This document shows, one piece after another, positions 25,731-35,132 of a DNA stretch of 64,000 nucleotides; the stretch's first letter is position 1; every line of letters begins with the position of its first letter. This stretch comes from Vibrio fluminensis (lineage in GTDB: Bacteria > Pseudomonadota > Gammaproteobacteria > Enterobacterales > Vibrionaceae). Below the pieces are notes generated by a model, which was not told the origin of the DNA, did not search any database, and saw nothing but the letters and a program-made list of their open reading frames with translations. The stretch lies in NCBI RefSeq assembly GCF_015278125.1, contig NZ_JADILO010000013.1, positions 55,040 through 119,039 on the forward strand, read 5' to 3'. A program made the translations under genes and the position numbers.

Positions 25731-26776
25731 TGAATATTCCAAAGCAGATGAGAGGCGTCGAACTAATCGGTCATGGTGGTCCTGAGATGCTTCGTTATCG
25801 AGAAGATATTGAAGTGCCTAAGCCGAAAGAGTACGAAGTGCTCGTGCAAGTGTTAGCCGCGGGGGTGAATAACACAGATATTAATACACGCACCGCTTGG
25901 TATTCGAAAGGCGATAACGATAGTGCAGACGCGAGTTGGTCTGGGAAAGCGCTTGAACTTCCGCTTATCCAAGGTGCGGACGTGTGTGGAGTGATAGTGG
26001 CGGTGGGCGAGTGTGTCGACTCTGCACGTATTGGTGAACGCGTGCTGATAGAGCCAAGCTTGCAGGAAATCAATGGTGAGCAATTAACATCTCCTTGGTA
26101 TTTTGGCTCAGAATGTAATGGTGGTTTCGCGGAATACACGGTTGTATCGGTGAAACATGCTTATCCTATTGATAGCCCGCTTTCTTCTGTTGAGTTGGCA
26201 ACTTTTCCTTGTTCCTATTCCACGGCAGAAAATATGCTCACCCGCTCTCAAGTTATCGATCAAGATACGGTATTGGTAACAGGCGCATCAGGGGGCGTTG
26301 GATCGGCGGCTGTGCAATTGGCTAAGGCGCGTGGCGCTCGCGTGATCGCGATCACCAGTGCGGGTAAAAAACAGCAGTTGTTGGATCTTGGTGCAGATGT
26401 GATTGTGGATCGCAGTGACGATCTGGTTGAAGTGTTGGGTCAGAACAGCGTTGATGTGGTGATCGATCTCGTTGCTGGTCAGCAATGGCCTGAATTACTT
26501 AAAGTACTGAAACCCAAAGGGCGTTATGCAGTATCAGGGGCTATTGGTGGAGCGATGGTTGAACTTGATGTGCGAACGCTCTACCTAAAGGATTTAAGCT
26601 TTTTTGGTTGTACAGTGCTAGAGCCGCAAGTGTTTCATAACCTTGTTAAAGTGATTGAATCAGGGAAAATTCAACCAATTCTTGCTCAAGTGTTTGATTT
26701 GAAAGATATCAATCAGGCTCAGGATACGTTTGAACAAAAACGTCATGTCGGTAAAATCGTATTATCGGTGGCTTAA
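25730..26776 (+). CDS. MDR-family NADPH:quinone oxidoreductase / zinc-type alcohol dehydrogenase
   Basis: A 348-residue medium-chain dehydrogenase. The GroES-like half begins RGVELIGHGGPEMLRYRE; the Rossmann motif is VTGASGGVGSAAVQLAKARGA near residue 183. The catalytic zinc Cys of classical ADH is absent at ...AAGVNNTDINTR, which is the quinone-oxidoreductase pattern. Paired with a TetR regulator it likely detoxifies a reactive carbonyl or quinone. Confidence 0.85.
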   Translation: MNIPKQMRGVELIGHGGPEMLRYREDIEVPKPKEYEVLVQVLAAGVNNTDINTRTAWYSKGDNDSADASWSGKALELPLIQGADVCGVIVAVGECVDSARIGERVLIEPSLQEINGEQLTSPWYFGSECNGGFAEYTVVSVKHAYPIDSPLSSVELATFPCSYSTAENMLTRSQVIDQDTVLVTGASGGVGSAAVQLAKARGARVIAITSAGKKQQLLDLGADVIVDRSDDLVEVLGQNSVDVVIDLVAGQQWPELLKVLKPKGRYAVSGAIGGAMVELDVRTLYLKDLSFFGCTVLEPQVFHNLVKVIESGKIQPILAQVFDLKDINQAQDTFEQKRHVGKIVLSVA

Positions 26777-26859
26777 CGCCTGTTTAAGCTGCACGGTTTT
26801 CGATCTTTATTTGGTTGTCTATGCCCAAGCAACCTGCGGTTACTTGGGTGTTTATCCTA

Positions 26860-29800
26860 TTATTTTGTATCGGCATCGGGCGCATCCGGCCAGTCGCGCA
26901 CGTGCACATCCATCTGTGGAAACGCAATCTCGATACCATGCTGTTTAAACAGTTGATCGATCTTCTTGTTAACCAGATGAATGGTTGATAAGCGGTGATC
27001 GATCGAATTGATGTGGATACGCAATTCAAAGTCTAAACTGCTGGCTCCAAATGCCAAGAAAAATACTGAAGGTGCAGGATCATTAAGAATCAACGGATGC
27101 TCTTGCGCTGATTGATAGAGGAGATCCTCTACTTTCTCCACATCCGATCCATAAGCGACGCCAATCGGGATCACGATACGGGTAATCGAATCGGTCAGCG
27201 ACCAGTTGATCAGCTTTTCAGTAATAAAGGTCTTATTTGGCACTACGATCTCTTTGTTATCCCAATCAATGATGGTTGTCGCCCGGGTTTCAATCTTACT
27301 CACCGTGCCCGATAGATCGTTGATTGTGACAATGTCACCGATTCTAATCGGTCGCTCAAACAATAAGATTAATCCCGAGATGAAATTGGCAAAAATCTCT
27401 TGCAGACCAAACCCCAGCCCAACGCCGAACGCAGCGACTAACCATTGTAGACGAGACCATTGAAAGCCAAGTAATGCAAAGGCAGATAATACCCCAGTCA
27501 TGAGGATCAGATAACGCAGTAAAGTTGTGACTGCATAACCGGTACCCGGTGCTAGCTCTAAGCGGCGTAGTACCAGTAGCTCGAGAATGCCGGGTAAGTT
27601 CCTGACACCCACAAAGGTGACGAGCAAGGTGATTAGAGCGTAGATGAGGGATTGCAGGGTGACATCAACCAGTGTGGCACTGCCACTGATGGTTTCGCTC
27701 ACCTGCCAAACCACGACATTGTTAAGTAGAGAGGTCATTTCGAGTGCGCTCGACCAAAGCGTAATGATTGCGATTACTAACCCAATGACTGATAACCCAC
27801 GTAGTAGTGTTAGTGACTGCTCACTGACTTGTTCACTCGCTAACCCTTGCTCCTCAACTTCAGGAAAATCTTCACGTAACTCAGCAATCTCTGGTGGTTC
27901 ATCGGCTTGTTTTTGTTGCTGGGCTATCAGTTCTTCTCGCCGTGCAAGTAGGCGTTGATAGTTGAGTTGACGGTGTTCGAGCTTTAACCAACGTTGACCA
28001 AGTTGGTAAATAAATAGAATGGTTAACGCGACAAAAATGGTGGCTTGTTGGTAAACCAGTAACATCCATGCGGCGATATAGAGCCCGAGTATGGCCATAA
28101 TGGCTATTGCGAGCATTGAGCCCATAATCAAACTTCGTAAGAACATTAACCCCACTCTTTGCCCCAGTGAGTTGGGTAAGGCTGTGGGCACGCGGTGATG
28201 TTTGAGCAATGCCGAATAGACAGCCGTTAAGCTTAAAATAAAGATCAGAAAGCATACCCTTGATGCTTCGGCTTCCTGCTCTTGAGCCACTAGCTCCACA
28301 CAAAAAATTACAAACAGAAACAGAGTAAATGGCCAACGAACGCGCTTGCTGTGTTTATGTAAGTAATCACAAACGGATTCGGGCCAGTTTAAGTGGAGTT
28401 CAAGTAATCCCTTTTTGCTGCTGATGGTGTGGCTAAACTCAAGCACAAATAATGAGGCAGCACTGCCAATTATCAGGGTACGAAAATCATTGGTGTTATC
28501 TGATGGGAGGAGCCAGAACAAAAGAGCCGCGGTGATGACATACCAAATGGGCATAATTGCGGCTCTGATCAGTGTAGAGAGCAGTAATAGAACACTATTT
28601 TGGAAGCGATCTTTTACTGGGTGTCCAAACACGACTTTAAACTCATCTCTTTTGCACAGCGAGTGCTCAGTGAGCTTGCGATATATGAAGTAGAAAACCA
28701 ATGAGTAGAAAATGAATAGGGCACCAACTTGAGTCAGTTTTGTTGTGTCCAGACGATCCATCGTTGATGCTAGCGGGGTGGATGAACCAAACCAGACGGT
28801 CTTATTAAAACTGGTTAAGTGCTCCCATAACGGTACATTGCTTCTGGTCCATAATTGTTGTTCTCGTAAGAAACTGCGCGCGTCCTCGACTTCGAGAGCG
28901 TATTGATTGAGTGATAATTGAAGCTTGCCTAGTGCGACGATCAATTTTTCATAATCTTGGGATAATTGACTGAGCAGTTGATTGGATAAATCTGCTAGCT
29001 GATCGTTTGGGGCAGCTTGAGGCTGCGACGCCAATACGGCGTTCGTGAGCGAGTAGTCATTGAGTAACTGGCTAATTTCATATTTTCTAATATGCGTGTT
29101 CGCAATCGTATCGGGAATGGCTTTGCTATTGACGGAATTGGGTAAGCGGCGTAGCTGCGCTCTGATTGAAGCACCAAAAGCGGTACTATTACGCAGCCAA
29201 GAGAGATTCTGTTTTATGAGCTGTTGCTCTTCTGCCAAGCTGCGGCGCTGAGCTTCGGTTTTTTGGGTTTCAATTCGTGCTTGGTCTATATCGACCAACA
29301 CTTTTTCCAACTCTTGGGCGTATTGACGAAGTTGGTCGACAGCCGCTTGCCTCTCTGGCTGGTCTTTCTCGACCTTTTCGCTCACATCGAGTGCTTCGGC
29401 AATCAGTGCTCGAACTGACTTTTGTTCAACCTGAGTGAGTCGTTCTTGCAGATTAATGATCAAGGGCGTGGCGGTTTGAATTTTCTTTTCTAGTAGCTTT
29501 TGTTCCAGTCTAAGCAGTTCAGTGCGCTCGTCGAGACTTTGCAGTTCAAATGAGGTCACCTCGCGTTTGAGCTTTAGCTCCGCCAAATTTGCACTTTGCG
29601 ACCACTGTTCTATCTCACTCTCTTGTGATTGAGTCGTTAGAGATGCTTGCTCAATTTGCTTGTCCTGTTGAGCTAGGCTGATAGGAAGAGCTGTTCGATC
29701 GCTGTTGAGTTTATTTGCTTGGTCACTATTGGATTGGTAAGAACTACGCCACTCACTCATTGCGGCTTGAAGAGAAGCGATCGCTTGAGTTAAGTCGTTA

Positions 29801-30135
29801 TAACTGCGTAGATTATCGGTGGCAAAAATCTTGAGATCGTCGGTATTTTCTATTTGTTGATTGAGGCGCTCACGCAGTGTTGGGTATTGATTGATGATCT
29901 GCTGAAAATTATCGCGCTCGGATTTGAGTTTCTCAAAACTGTTGAGCTGCACACGGAGTTTGTCGTATTGCGCGATCAGCAGTTCGTCTTTTGGCGACTC
30001 AGTCTTTAGTTTACTAATTTCAGCTTCAACACTTTCTACTGAAGGCAACGCTTGAGCGCCAACTGGTATACAAACGAATACTAAAATGAGCACAAGGCAC
30101 AGTTGAGGCACCCAGGTTGGTCTTATTCCAAGCAA
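26860..30135 (-). CDS. Large mechanosensitive channel, MscK/KefA type
   Basis: About 1091 residues, the size of MscK or MscM. It has a signal peptide (MLGIRPTWVPQLCLVLILVFVCIPVGAQA), a roughly 450-residue periplasmic coiled-coil domain, a multi-helix inner-membrane domain, and a C-terminal MscS core with the pore helix (GLGFGLQEIFANFISGLILLF) and beta-domain. I chose a TTG start at 30135, because AAGGAG lies 6 nt upstream and a clean signal peptide follows; the ATG at 30192 has no such site and reads through it. Protects cells from hypo-osmotic lysis. Confidence 0.88.
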   Translation of the reverse strand: MLGIRPTWVPQLCLVLILVFVCIPVGAQALPSVESVEAEISKLKTESPKDELLIAQYDKLRVQLNSFEKLKSERDNFQQIINQYPTLRERLNQQIENTDDLKIFATDNLRSYNDLTQAIASLQAAMSEWRSSYQSNSDQANKLNSDRTALPISLAQQDKQIEQASLTTQSQESEIEQWSQSANLAELKLKREVTSFELQSLDERTELLRLEQKLLEKKIQTATPLIINLQERLTQVEQKSVRALIAEALDVSEKVEKDQPERQAAVDQLRQYAQELEKVLVDIDQARIETQKTEAQRRSLAEEQQLIKQNLSWLRNSTAFGASIRAQLRRLPNSVNSKAIPDTIANTHIRKYEISQLLNDYSLTNAVLASQPQAAPNDQLADLSNQLLSQLSQDYEKLIVALGKLQLSLNQYALEVEDARSFLREQQLWTRSNVPLWEHLTSFNKTVWFGSSTPLASTMDRLDTTKLTQVGALFIFYSLVFYFIYRKLTEHSLCKRDEFKVVFGHPVKDRFQNSVLLLLSTLIRAAIMPIWYVITAALLFWLLPSDNTNDFRTLIIGSAASLFVLEFSHTISSKKGLLELHLNWPESVCDYLHKHSKRVRWPFTLFLFVIFCVELVAQEQEAEASRVCFLIFILSLTAVYSALLKHHRVPTALPNSLGQRVGLMFLRSLIMGSMLAIAIMAILGLYIAAWMLLVYQQATIFVALTILFIYQLGQRWLKLEHRQLNYQRLLARREELIAQQQKQADEPPEIAELREDFPEVEEQGLASEQVSEQSLTLLRGLSVIGLVIAIITLWSSALEMTSLLNNVVVWQVSETISGSATLVDVTLQSLIYALITLLVTFVGVRNLPGILELLVLRRLELAPGTGYAVTTLLRYLILMTGVLSAFALLGFQWSRLQWLVAAFGVGLGFGLQEIFANFISGLILLFERPIRIGDIVTINDLSGTVSKIETRATTIIDWDNKEIVVPNKTFITEKLINWSLTDSITRIVIPIGVAYGSDVEKVEDLLYQSAQEHPLILNDPAPSVFFLAFGASSLDFELRIHINSIDHRLSTIHLVNKKIDQLFKQHGIEIAFPQMDVHVRDWPDAPDADTK

Positions 30136-30534
30136 ATCCAGCTCCTTGAGGTTACTTGGGGATAAAGATAAGTGTATATGCAAAATGACCATTCAGCCTG
30201 ACAGCTAGATTTGCGTTACTTGGACTTGAGTCATGATGACTGATTTACAATAGGTGCAACTAGATTGATATTAATTTTCACTTATCAAGTTATTTTGATT
30301 GAATTTAGAACCAGCCTGACACAATTAGTAACCTTACTGTTGAGAAAAATGACGACACGTGTTTGAAAATGTTAGCGATTTCATACTTATATTTAAGCAA
30401 CTTATATACACTTAAAGTAGTAAACACTTGGTTCAAAGAGGGCTAGTTGGTTCTTATCAGGACCCTACATTTATCTCTTAGTATTAAGTTTCCAAGCGGT
30501 CATTCGTTTAAATCAATACTGAATTAGGTGAAAT
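30136..30534. other. Intergenic region, no gene seen
   Basis: About 400 bp between the divergent mechanosensitive channel and DUF342 genes. It is AT-rich and would contain both promoters; no clear operator or RNA was recognised. Confidence 0.4.
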
Positions 30535-32211
30535 ATGTGGAAAGAGATCGTCTCTTTATCTGACGATGGCAAACGAGTCGTGGCAAAGCTTCCTACCGGT
30601 CTGTCGCTATCTCGTGACACGGTGTTAAACAATTTGCCGCAGGCTTTACTTGGGCTAGAAGCTCAGAATTTCTTTGTTTATGATGAAGAAGTGTTGCGTT
30701 TTCTTACTCTGGCTAAAGAAGGAAAAGCCGAATCTTTCCAAGGAATAATCATTGCTGAAAAACTTGATGCCTTTGTTGAGCTAACGGTCTCAGATGATGG
30801 CATGTTAGCTACGATGATTATTACTGGTGCTTATGGCGGGAAACCGCTAGATGGCCCGACACTCTTACAGACATTAGCTGGTGGCTCGGTAACGAAAGGC
30901 ATTAATAAGTTAGCCTTAAAAAAGGTACTAGCGGTTAGCCGTCAACTTCAGCCAGGCAAACAATTCTCTCAGCCAATCGCGGCGGGCAAAAGCCCCATCA
31001 ACGGTAAAGACACTCAGTTTATCCCTTTAGTAAAAGATGTATCTAAACAAGTTCTTGCTCCCGTTGAAGATGAGACGGGCAAAGTTGATATGCTTAATCT
31101 TGGCGAGACAGTCAGTGTTGTCGTCAACCAACCTTTAATGCGTCGAGTTGCTTTCACTACGGGCGTTCCGGGTTTAACGGTACAAGGAAAAGTTATTCCT
31201 GCTTTAGATGGGAAAGATCTGTTGCTAAAGGAAGGCAAAGGATCACTCATTTCAGATCAAGATCCAGATGTATTGATCGCCGCGGTTGCCGGGATGCCGA
31301 TCCTTCGAGATTCGACCGTTGACGTAGACGACGTACTGATACTCGATACGATTGGAGTTGCGACTGGACACGTTAAGTTTAAAGGTAACTTACTGGTTAA
31401 AGGTAACGTTGAGTCAGATATGAAGGTTCGAGCCACAGGGAATATCACCATTGGTGGTTTTGTTGAATCTGCAGATATTCAAGCCCAAGGTGATATCGAG
31501 GTCGCCAAAGGCATCATTGGTCATAATGTTTCTGATAATCAGCAAAAATCTTGTGTGGTAAAAGCTGGTGGAACTATAAAAGCGAATTACGCTCAATTTT
31601 CTGAATTACAAGCTGGGCATGATATCGAACTTACCATTCATTGTATGAACAATGAGATTCGCTGTGGAAATAACTTGGTGGTCTGCGATAAAAATGGTCG
31701 TCAAGGTACACTGAGCGGAGGTAGCGCTAAAGTTGGTGGTAAGGTTCTATGTGTGAACTTGGGAGTTGAAGGCGACACCGCAACATTTGTTCATGGTTTT
31801 GCGCGCTATAAGATGCATAAAGATCGTCAGAGTAAGTTCCGCGATCACTATCAAGTTTCGCAGGAGTCTACTATGGATATCGTGCGTAAGGAGCTAGAGT
31901 TCAAAAAGCGGCCTAAAGCTGAACGGAGTGAAGAAGAAGCGGAACAAATTGAAGCAAGCAAAATAGCGGCCAATGCCCAGCTAGAAAAAATCAAAAGGGC
32001 GAAAGAAACGCACCAAGAAGAATTTGATCGCTTGCTGACAGAAAATACTGTGCAAGCAACCAAGAAGGTCTTTACTCGCGTGATTGTTCAGTTTGGGGAG
32101 GATAAAGTGACCACTAAGCGAGTGCATGGTGCTGCGGTATTTTCCTATAACCATTTTAAAATTGAGTGTAGCTCGATGATCGACGAAGAGTTGTTGCAAG
32201 AAGAGTTATAG
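30535..32211 (+). CDS. DUF342 / FapA-like polymerising protein
   Basis: A 558-residue FapA-family protein. The middle is a right-handed beta-helix of repeated short strands (GHVKFKGNLLVKGNVESDMKV, ATGNITIGGFVESADIQAQGDI), preceded by a FapA N-terminal region and followed by a charged coiled coil (about 440-510). In V. vulnificus FapA affects flagellation in response to glucose; other members act at the cell surface or pole. This copy is monocistronic and may be a paralogue, which I cannot verify. Confidence 0.82.
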   Translation: MWKEIVSLSDDGKRVVAKLPTGLSLSRDTVLNNLPQALLGLEAQNFFVYDEEVLRFLTLAKEGKAESFQGIIIAEKLDAFVELTVSDDGMLATMIITGAYGGKPLDGPTLLQTLAGGSVTKGINKLALKKVLAVSRQLQPGKQFSQPIAAGKSPINGKDTQFIPLVKDVSKQVLAPVEDETGKVDMLNLGETVSVVVNQPLMRRVAFTTGVPGLTVQGKVIPALDGKDLLLKEGKGSLISDQDPDVLIAAVAGMPILRDSTVDVDDVLILDTIGVATGHVKFKGNLLVKGNVESDMKVRATGNITIGGFVESADIQAQGDIEVAKGIIGHNVSDNQQKSCVVKAGGTIKANYAQFSELQAGHDIELTIHCMNNEIRCGNNLVVCDKNGRQGTLSGGSAKVGGKVLCVNLGVEGDTATFVHGFARYKMHKDRQSKFRDHYQVSQESTMDIVRKELEFKKRPKAERSEEEAEQIEASKIAANAQLEKIKRAKETHQEEFDRLLTENTVQATKKVFTRVIVQFGEDKVTTKRVHGAAVFSYNHFKIECSSMIDEELLQEEL

Positions 32212-32588
32212 GCGCCAAACCTTCAGTACGGTGAAACATTGTTGGAACATCCTTTTTTTAACAGTAGTGAGCGCACGGTGAAATAACGCGAATTTCGCAA
32301 ATTATATTTCTCGTATAGCAAGAATTGCTAGATTTTTGTTTTGCGGATTTGCTCACTATCTATATTTTCCTTTGCTGGCACAATTCCTCATGTGGAACGC
32401 GATTAATTATGCTGGCATGCATAGAATTGGCGGCAATTTAGAGAAACGTTTGCCCTCGTCATTATTGTCAGATAATAAAAAAACACACATTCTTACTTGA
32501 TGAGAATTCGTTATTCTTTGTCTTTATAAATTCTCATATCCTAGGAATACCATTTGGTCAATCCAATCCGAAACGTTACAACATTAGT
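32212..32588. other. Intergenic region, no gene seen
   Basis: About 380 AT-rich bp between the FapA-like and IclR genes. No ORF or strong terminator stem was found. The IclR start has no clear Shine-Dalgarno sequence. Confidence 0.35.
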
Positions 32589-33323
32589 ATGAATTCGATG
32601 AAGCAAAATTCTGGTCAGGTCAACGAAAAACTGCTGCAGCTATTAATGCAAGTTGCAGTTAACGACGAGCCTGTGACTGCCAAGACTCTTAGTGATCTTT
32701 TAGGTACGCCAATTAGTAGTCTTTACCGTCATTTAAAATTACTCAAAGAGTGGAACCTAATTGAGGAAAGTCCAAGTGACAAAACCTTGATCATAGGTCC
32801 GGCGGCACTACTTTTAATGCGTAGCTATGAAACCAGTCAACATGATTTGGATGCGGTTGATGCCGTTCTCAACCGCTTGCAAAAGCAAACTGGTGAAATG
32901 GCTGCTTACATGGTGCCGGTTGGATATCGCGCACTGTGCGTGAGCCGCAAAGAGAGTATGCAAGCCCTGCGCTGTAGTTACGTTCAAGGACAGAGCCAAC
33001 CACTATTGCGCGGTGCATCATCGAAGGTAATGCTTGCGTTTATGCCGGCACAGCGCCGTGAAAAGATTTTACGTTACTTTGGTGAAGCTCACCGTATTAA
33101 TGAGTGGCAGCAGGATCTTGACGCGATTCGTGCACAAGGTTACGCATTCAGTACTTCTGAGATCGATCCTGGTGTGTCCGGTATCAGTGCGCCAGTAATG
33201 AAGGGATCGAAGCTAGTGGGTGCGATTTCAGTTATGGCTCCTGCACATCGAGTTCAACAAAATCAGCAAAGGATCATCCTTCACGTACTTCAAGCAGCGA
33301 GGGCTCTGCCCCCAGAAAGGTAA
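32589..33323 (+). CDS. IclR family transcriptional regulator
   Basis: A 244-residue regulator: winged helix (PVTAKTLSDLLGTPISSLYRHLKLLKEWNLI at about 25-56) and an IclR effector domain (RCSYVQGQSQPLLRGASSKVMLAF, then DPGVSGISAPVMKGSKLVGAISV). The linker and both domains are complete. It lies 5 nt upstream of an arginase-fold gene, so the two form an operon; a nitrogen compound is a possible effector. An ATG at 32598 is an alternative start. Confidence 0.88.
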   Translation: MNSMKQNSGQVNEKLLQLLMQVAVNDEPVTAKTLSDLLGTPISSLYRHLKLLKEWNLIEESPSDKTLIIGPAALLLMRSYETSQHDLDAVDAVLNRLQKQTGEMAAYMVPVGYRALCVSRKESMQALRCSYVQGQSQPLLRGASSKVMLAFMPAQRREKILRYFGEAHRINEWQQDLDAIRAQGYAFSTSEIDPGVSGISAPVMKGSKLVGAISVMAPAHRVQQNQQRIILHVLQAARALPPER

Positions 33324-33328
33324 CGCAT

Positions 33329-34162
33329 ATGTTCGGCTTATTTCGACGCAATAAAACTCACAGTATTACTGGTGTTTCCGCTTTCTCAATGGTGTTGATG
33401 AGTATTTCTCAATCCATAAAACCGATGAAAGCCGTTGAGTTCGAAATGGCCGATCAGAGTTTGCAGGACGTTTTTGATTGGCTAGCTGAGCAAGAGAACA
33501 GTCGCTGGTTAAATGGCGGCCACTATACACTGTCTGAACAGATGATTGGCCGCTATCAACTTAATTTAAGCCGTTATTTAGGCTCACATACCCTTCCCGT
33601 CGTGTTTAGCAATTGCACTGAGGGAGTGCTTCATGCACTACCATTGATCAACAGTCATCAAAAAGAGCTTGGGATTATTCATATTGGTAATCAATTTGAG
33701 ATAAAACCCAGTCTCGAACCCGAATTGGGTTCGGCCTATCATTTCGCACTGGCGCGTTTTAGTGAACTACGCCTATTTTGCATGGGAATTGATAGCTCAC
33801 GGCAAAGTGAAAAAACGTTTGAATACGCAGAAGATCTTGGTTGTGATTGGATGACGTTGTCAGAGTGCCAGTTTACGCACCGTTTCCATATGAAAGAGCA
33901 ACTTGCAAGCTACTTAGCTCATTGTGATCAAGTCGTATTGAATATTGATCTTGCTTCATTGTGTTCTCAATCATTTGGCGGGACAGATCGCCAGTTAGAC
34001 ATACAGATGATTAACCGCATCATTCGTCAGTGCTTAGTTTCTGGCAAGGTGAAGATGGTTCAGCTGGTTGGTTGGAAAGACAAGCATATTTTCGCAAAAT
34101 CAACATTAGCGATATTACAAGAGTTGGCCGGAATGGTACCAACGACCGATAAAGTTGCGTAA
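33329..34162 (+). CDS. Degenerate arginase/agmatinase-fold protein
   Basis: A 277-residue protein that looks like the ureohydrolase fold but lacks its metal ligands. The segments VVFSNCTEGVLHALPLI, IIHIGNQFEIKP and VVLNIDLASLCS sit where arginases have GGDHS, DAHxD and DxD motifs. Only one of the usual acidic pairs remains (NIDLA). It probably cannot bind the two manganese ions, so a regulatory or non-hydrolytic role is likely. The assignment is structural reasoning from motif order, not a search. It is co-transcribed with the IclR gene. Confidence 0.55.
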   Translation: MFGLFRRNKTHSITGVSAFSMVLMSISQSIKPMKAVEFEMADQSLQDVFDWLAEQENSRWLNGGHYTLSEQMIGRYQLNLSRYLGSHTLPVVFSNCTEGVLHALPLINSHQKELGIIHIGNQFEIKPSLEPELGSAYHFALARFSELRLFCMGIDSSRQSEKTFEYAEDLGCDWMTLSECQFTHRFHMKEQLASYLAHCDQVVLNIDLASLCSQSFGGTDRQLDIQMINRIIRQCLVSGKVKMVQLVGWKDKHIFAKSTLAILQELAGMVPTTDKVA

Positions 34163-34267
34163 CCAGTAATTTATCGACTAAAGCTTGTGCTGACACTCTA
34201 GATGGTGTTCTTTGAGCAGTTTCACGATAGGTGTATCAAGCGAATTTCACGTCTGCTAAAAATACAA

Positions 34268-34289
34268 AAGCTGGCTAAAGAGCCAGCTT
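34268..34289 (-). terminator. Terminator for the small-ORF transcript
   Basis: AAGCTGGCT / AGCCAGCTT with a 4-nt loop. The T-rich tail (TTTTGTATTTTT) is on the minus strand, 25 nt beyond the 27-residue ORF. Confidence 0.75.
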
Positions 34290-34313
34290 AGACGTTGCTT
34301 TTTATCTACAATT

Positions 34314-34397
34314 TTACGATTTCGTTGCTGGTTTATTAACTTCTTTCCAGTATTGAATGCGAATTCGATGTAATTGTGCTTTTCTCATTTTCTTCAT
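34314..34397 (-). CDS. 27-residue basic microprotein (candidate)
   Basis: Reads MKKMRKAQLHRIRIQYWKEV and ends NKPATKS. It is strongly basic, with an amphipathic helix likely. A GAGG ribosome binding site lies 7 nt upstream and a terminator of the same strand follows at once, so it looks like a real short gene. Its start overlaps the stop of a 37-codon upstream ORF in the form ATGA, suggesting translational coupling. I do not recognise the family. Confidence 0.5.
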   Translation of the reverse strand: MKKMRKAQLHRIRIQYWKEVNKPATKS

Positions 34398-34507
34398 GAA
34401 ATTTCCTCACTTAATTCTTGCTGCGATATGCGCATGTGTGAATACAGTTCCTCATGAACTCTTTGAATGTAGCTGTGTTCGGTTTCTATAGCTAGGATTT
34501 TGATCAC
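34394..34507 (-). CDS. 37-residue acidic ORF coupled to the microprotein (candidate)
   Basis: From a GTG at 34507 the frame reads (M)IKILAIETEHSYIQRVHE, then ELYSHMRISQQELSEEIS, and stops inside the next start (ATGA). It is acidic and predicted helical. No good Shine-Dalgarno precedes the GTG; the frame stays open a further 11 codons upstream, and an internal ATG exists. Evidence is the overlap, composition and placement. It could be chance. Confidence 0.35.
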   Translation of the reverse strand: MIKILAIETEHSYIQRVHEELYSHMRISQQELSEEIS

Positions 34508-34852
34508 ATTTTTGTGCCGAAATCCTGTTGTCTTTAACTCTTAATATGGCTGACATCTCACTATAATCTCCGTGACAATAAAAAGTCATAAAAATGCCAC
34601 TTAAATTAAATTTAAATAAAACAATTATTTAACCATTAAATTGCCGCTTATTTATTTCAAGCATGTTTGATGCCAAGATTTTTCAGTGCTCATGTCATAT
34701 GTAGCCTGAATTCGAGTGTGATTTTAATCATGTTTAATGATGGAAATGTGACAGGTTTCTAACCCTATAGAATTGAACAAAAAACAACCTCAGTGCGACT
34801 TTTTTGTTGGCATAAATTTTGTGACCTTGTATCGCTTTTGTTATTCACTTGA
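34508..34852. other. AT-rich intergenic region
   Basis: About 345 bp of very AT-rich DNA between the minus-strand microprotein unit and the promoter of the 50-residue gene. No ORF or hairpin stands out. The composition would suit H-NS-type silencing or divergent promoters. Confidence 0.35.
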
Positions 34853-34881
34853 TTGACTAAGCAATTTTCAAGGCGTAGATT
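34853..34881 (+). promoter_or_regulatory. Sigma-70-like promoter
   Basis: TTGACT, 17-bp spacer, TAGATT, 35 bp upstream of the 50-residue gene start. Confidence 0.6.
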
Positions 34882-34915
34882 GTAAGTATCTGTTAAACCA
34901 ATGAGAGGTAACGCT

Positions 34916-35068
34916 ATGTTAGTTTTAGCATTTCTAGCAATCGCTATAGGCGTATTTTTTGGCTCTTGGGTATGCCACCACGGATTACCCATGATGGGGC
35001 TGCATGTGGATACCTCTGATGCTTTACTTATTTGTGAAATGACAGGACAAGACGTGCTAGAAGCATAA
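34916..35068 (+). CDS. 50-residue membrane microprotein
   Basis: Begins MLVLAFLAIAIGVFFGSWVC, a single transmembrane segment, then CHHGLPMMGLHVDTSDA and a short acidic tail. GAGAGG lies 7 nt upstream of the ATG, a promoter-like element precedes it and a terminator follows 19 nt after the stop. These three signals make a real gene likely. The Cys-His-His cluster after the membrane helix could bind metal or heme, which is speculation. Confidence 0.65.
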   Translation: MLVLAFLAIAIGVFFGSWVCHHGLPMMGLHVDTSDALLICEMTGQDVLEA

Positions 35069-35087
35069 AATCGCTGAGTGTGAAAAG

Positions 35088-35110
35088 AGAGCCTAATGGC
35101 TCTTTTTCAG
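35088..35110 (+). terminator. Terminator after the 50-residue gene
   Basis: AGAGCC / GGCTCT with a TAAT loop and a T-run. Confidence 0.75.
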
Positions 35111-35132
35111 TTTCTAAGGATGTGAAAACAGA

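Noticed and set aside
28000..29420. Several ORFs on the strand opposite the mechanosensitive channel gene
   Set aside because: They lie within one intact 1091-residue reading frame and have no start signals.
34268..34289. Plus-strand terminator for the arginase-fold gene
   Set aside because: The T-rich tail is on the minus strand, which fits the microprotein transcript; on the plus strand the stem is followed by AGACG.
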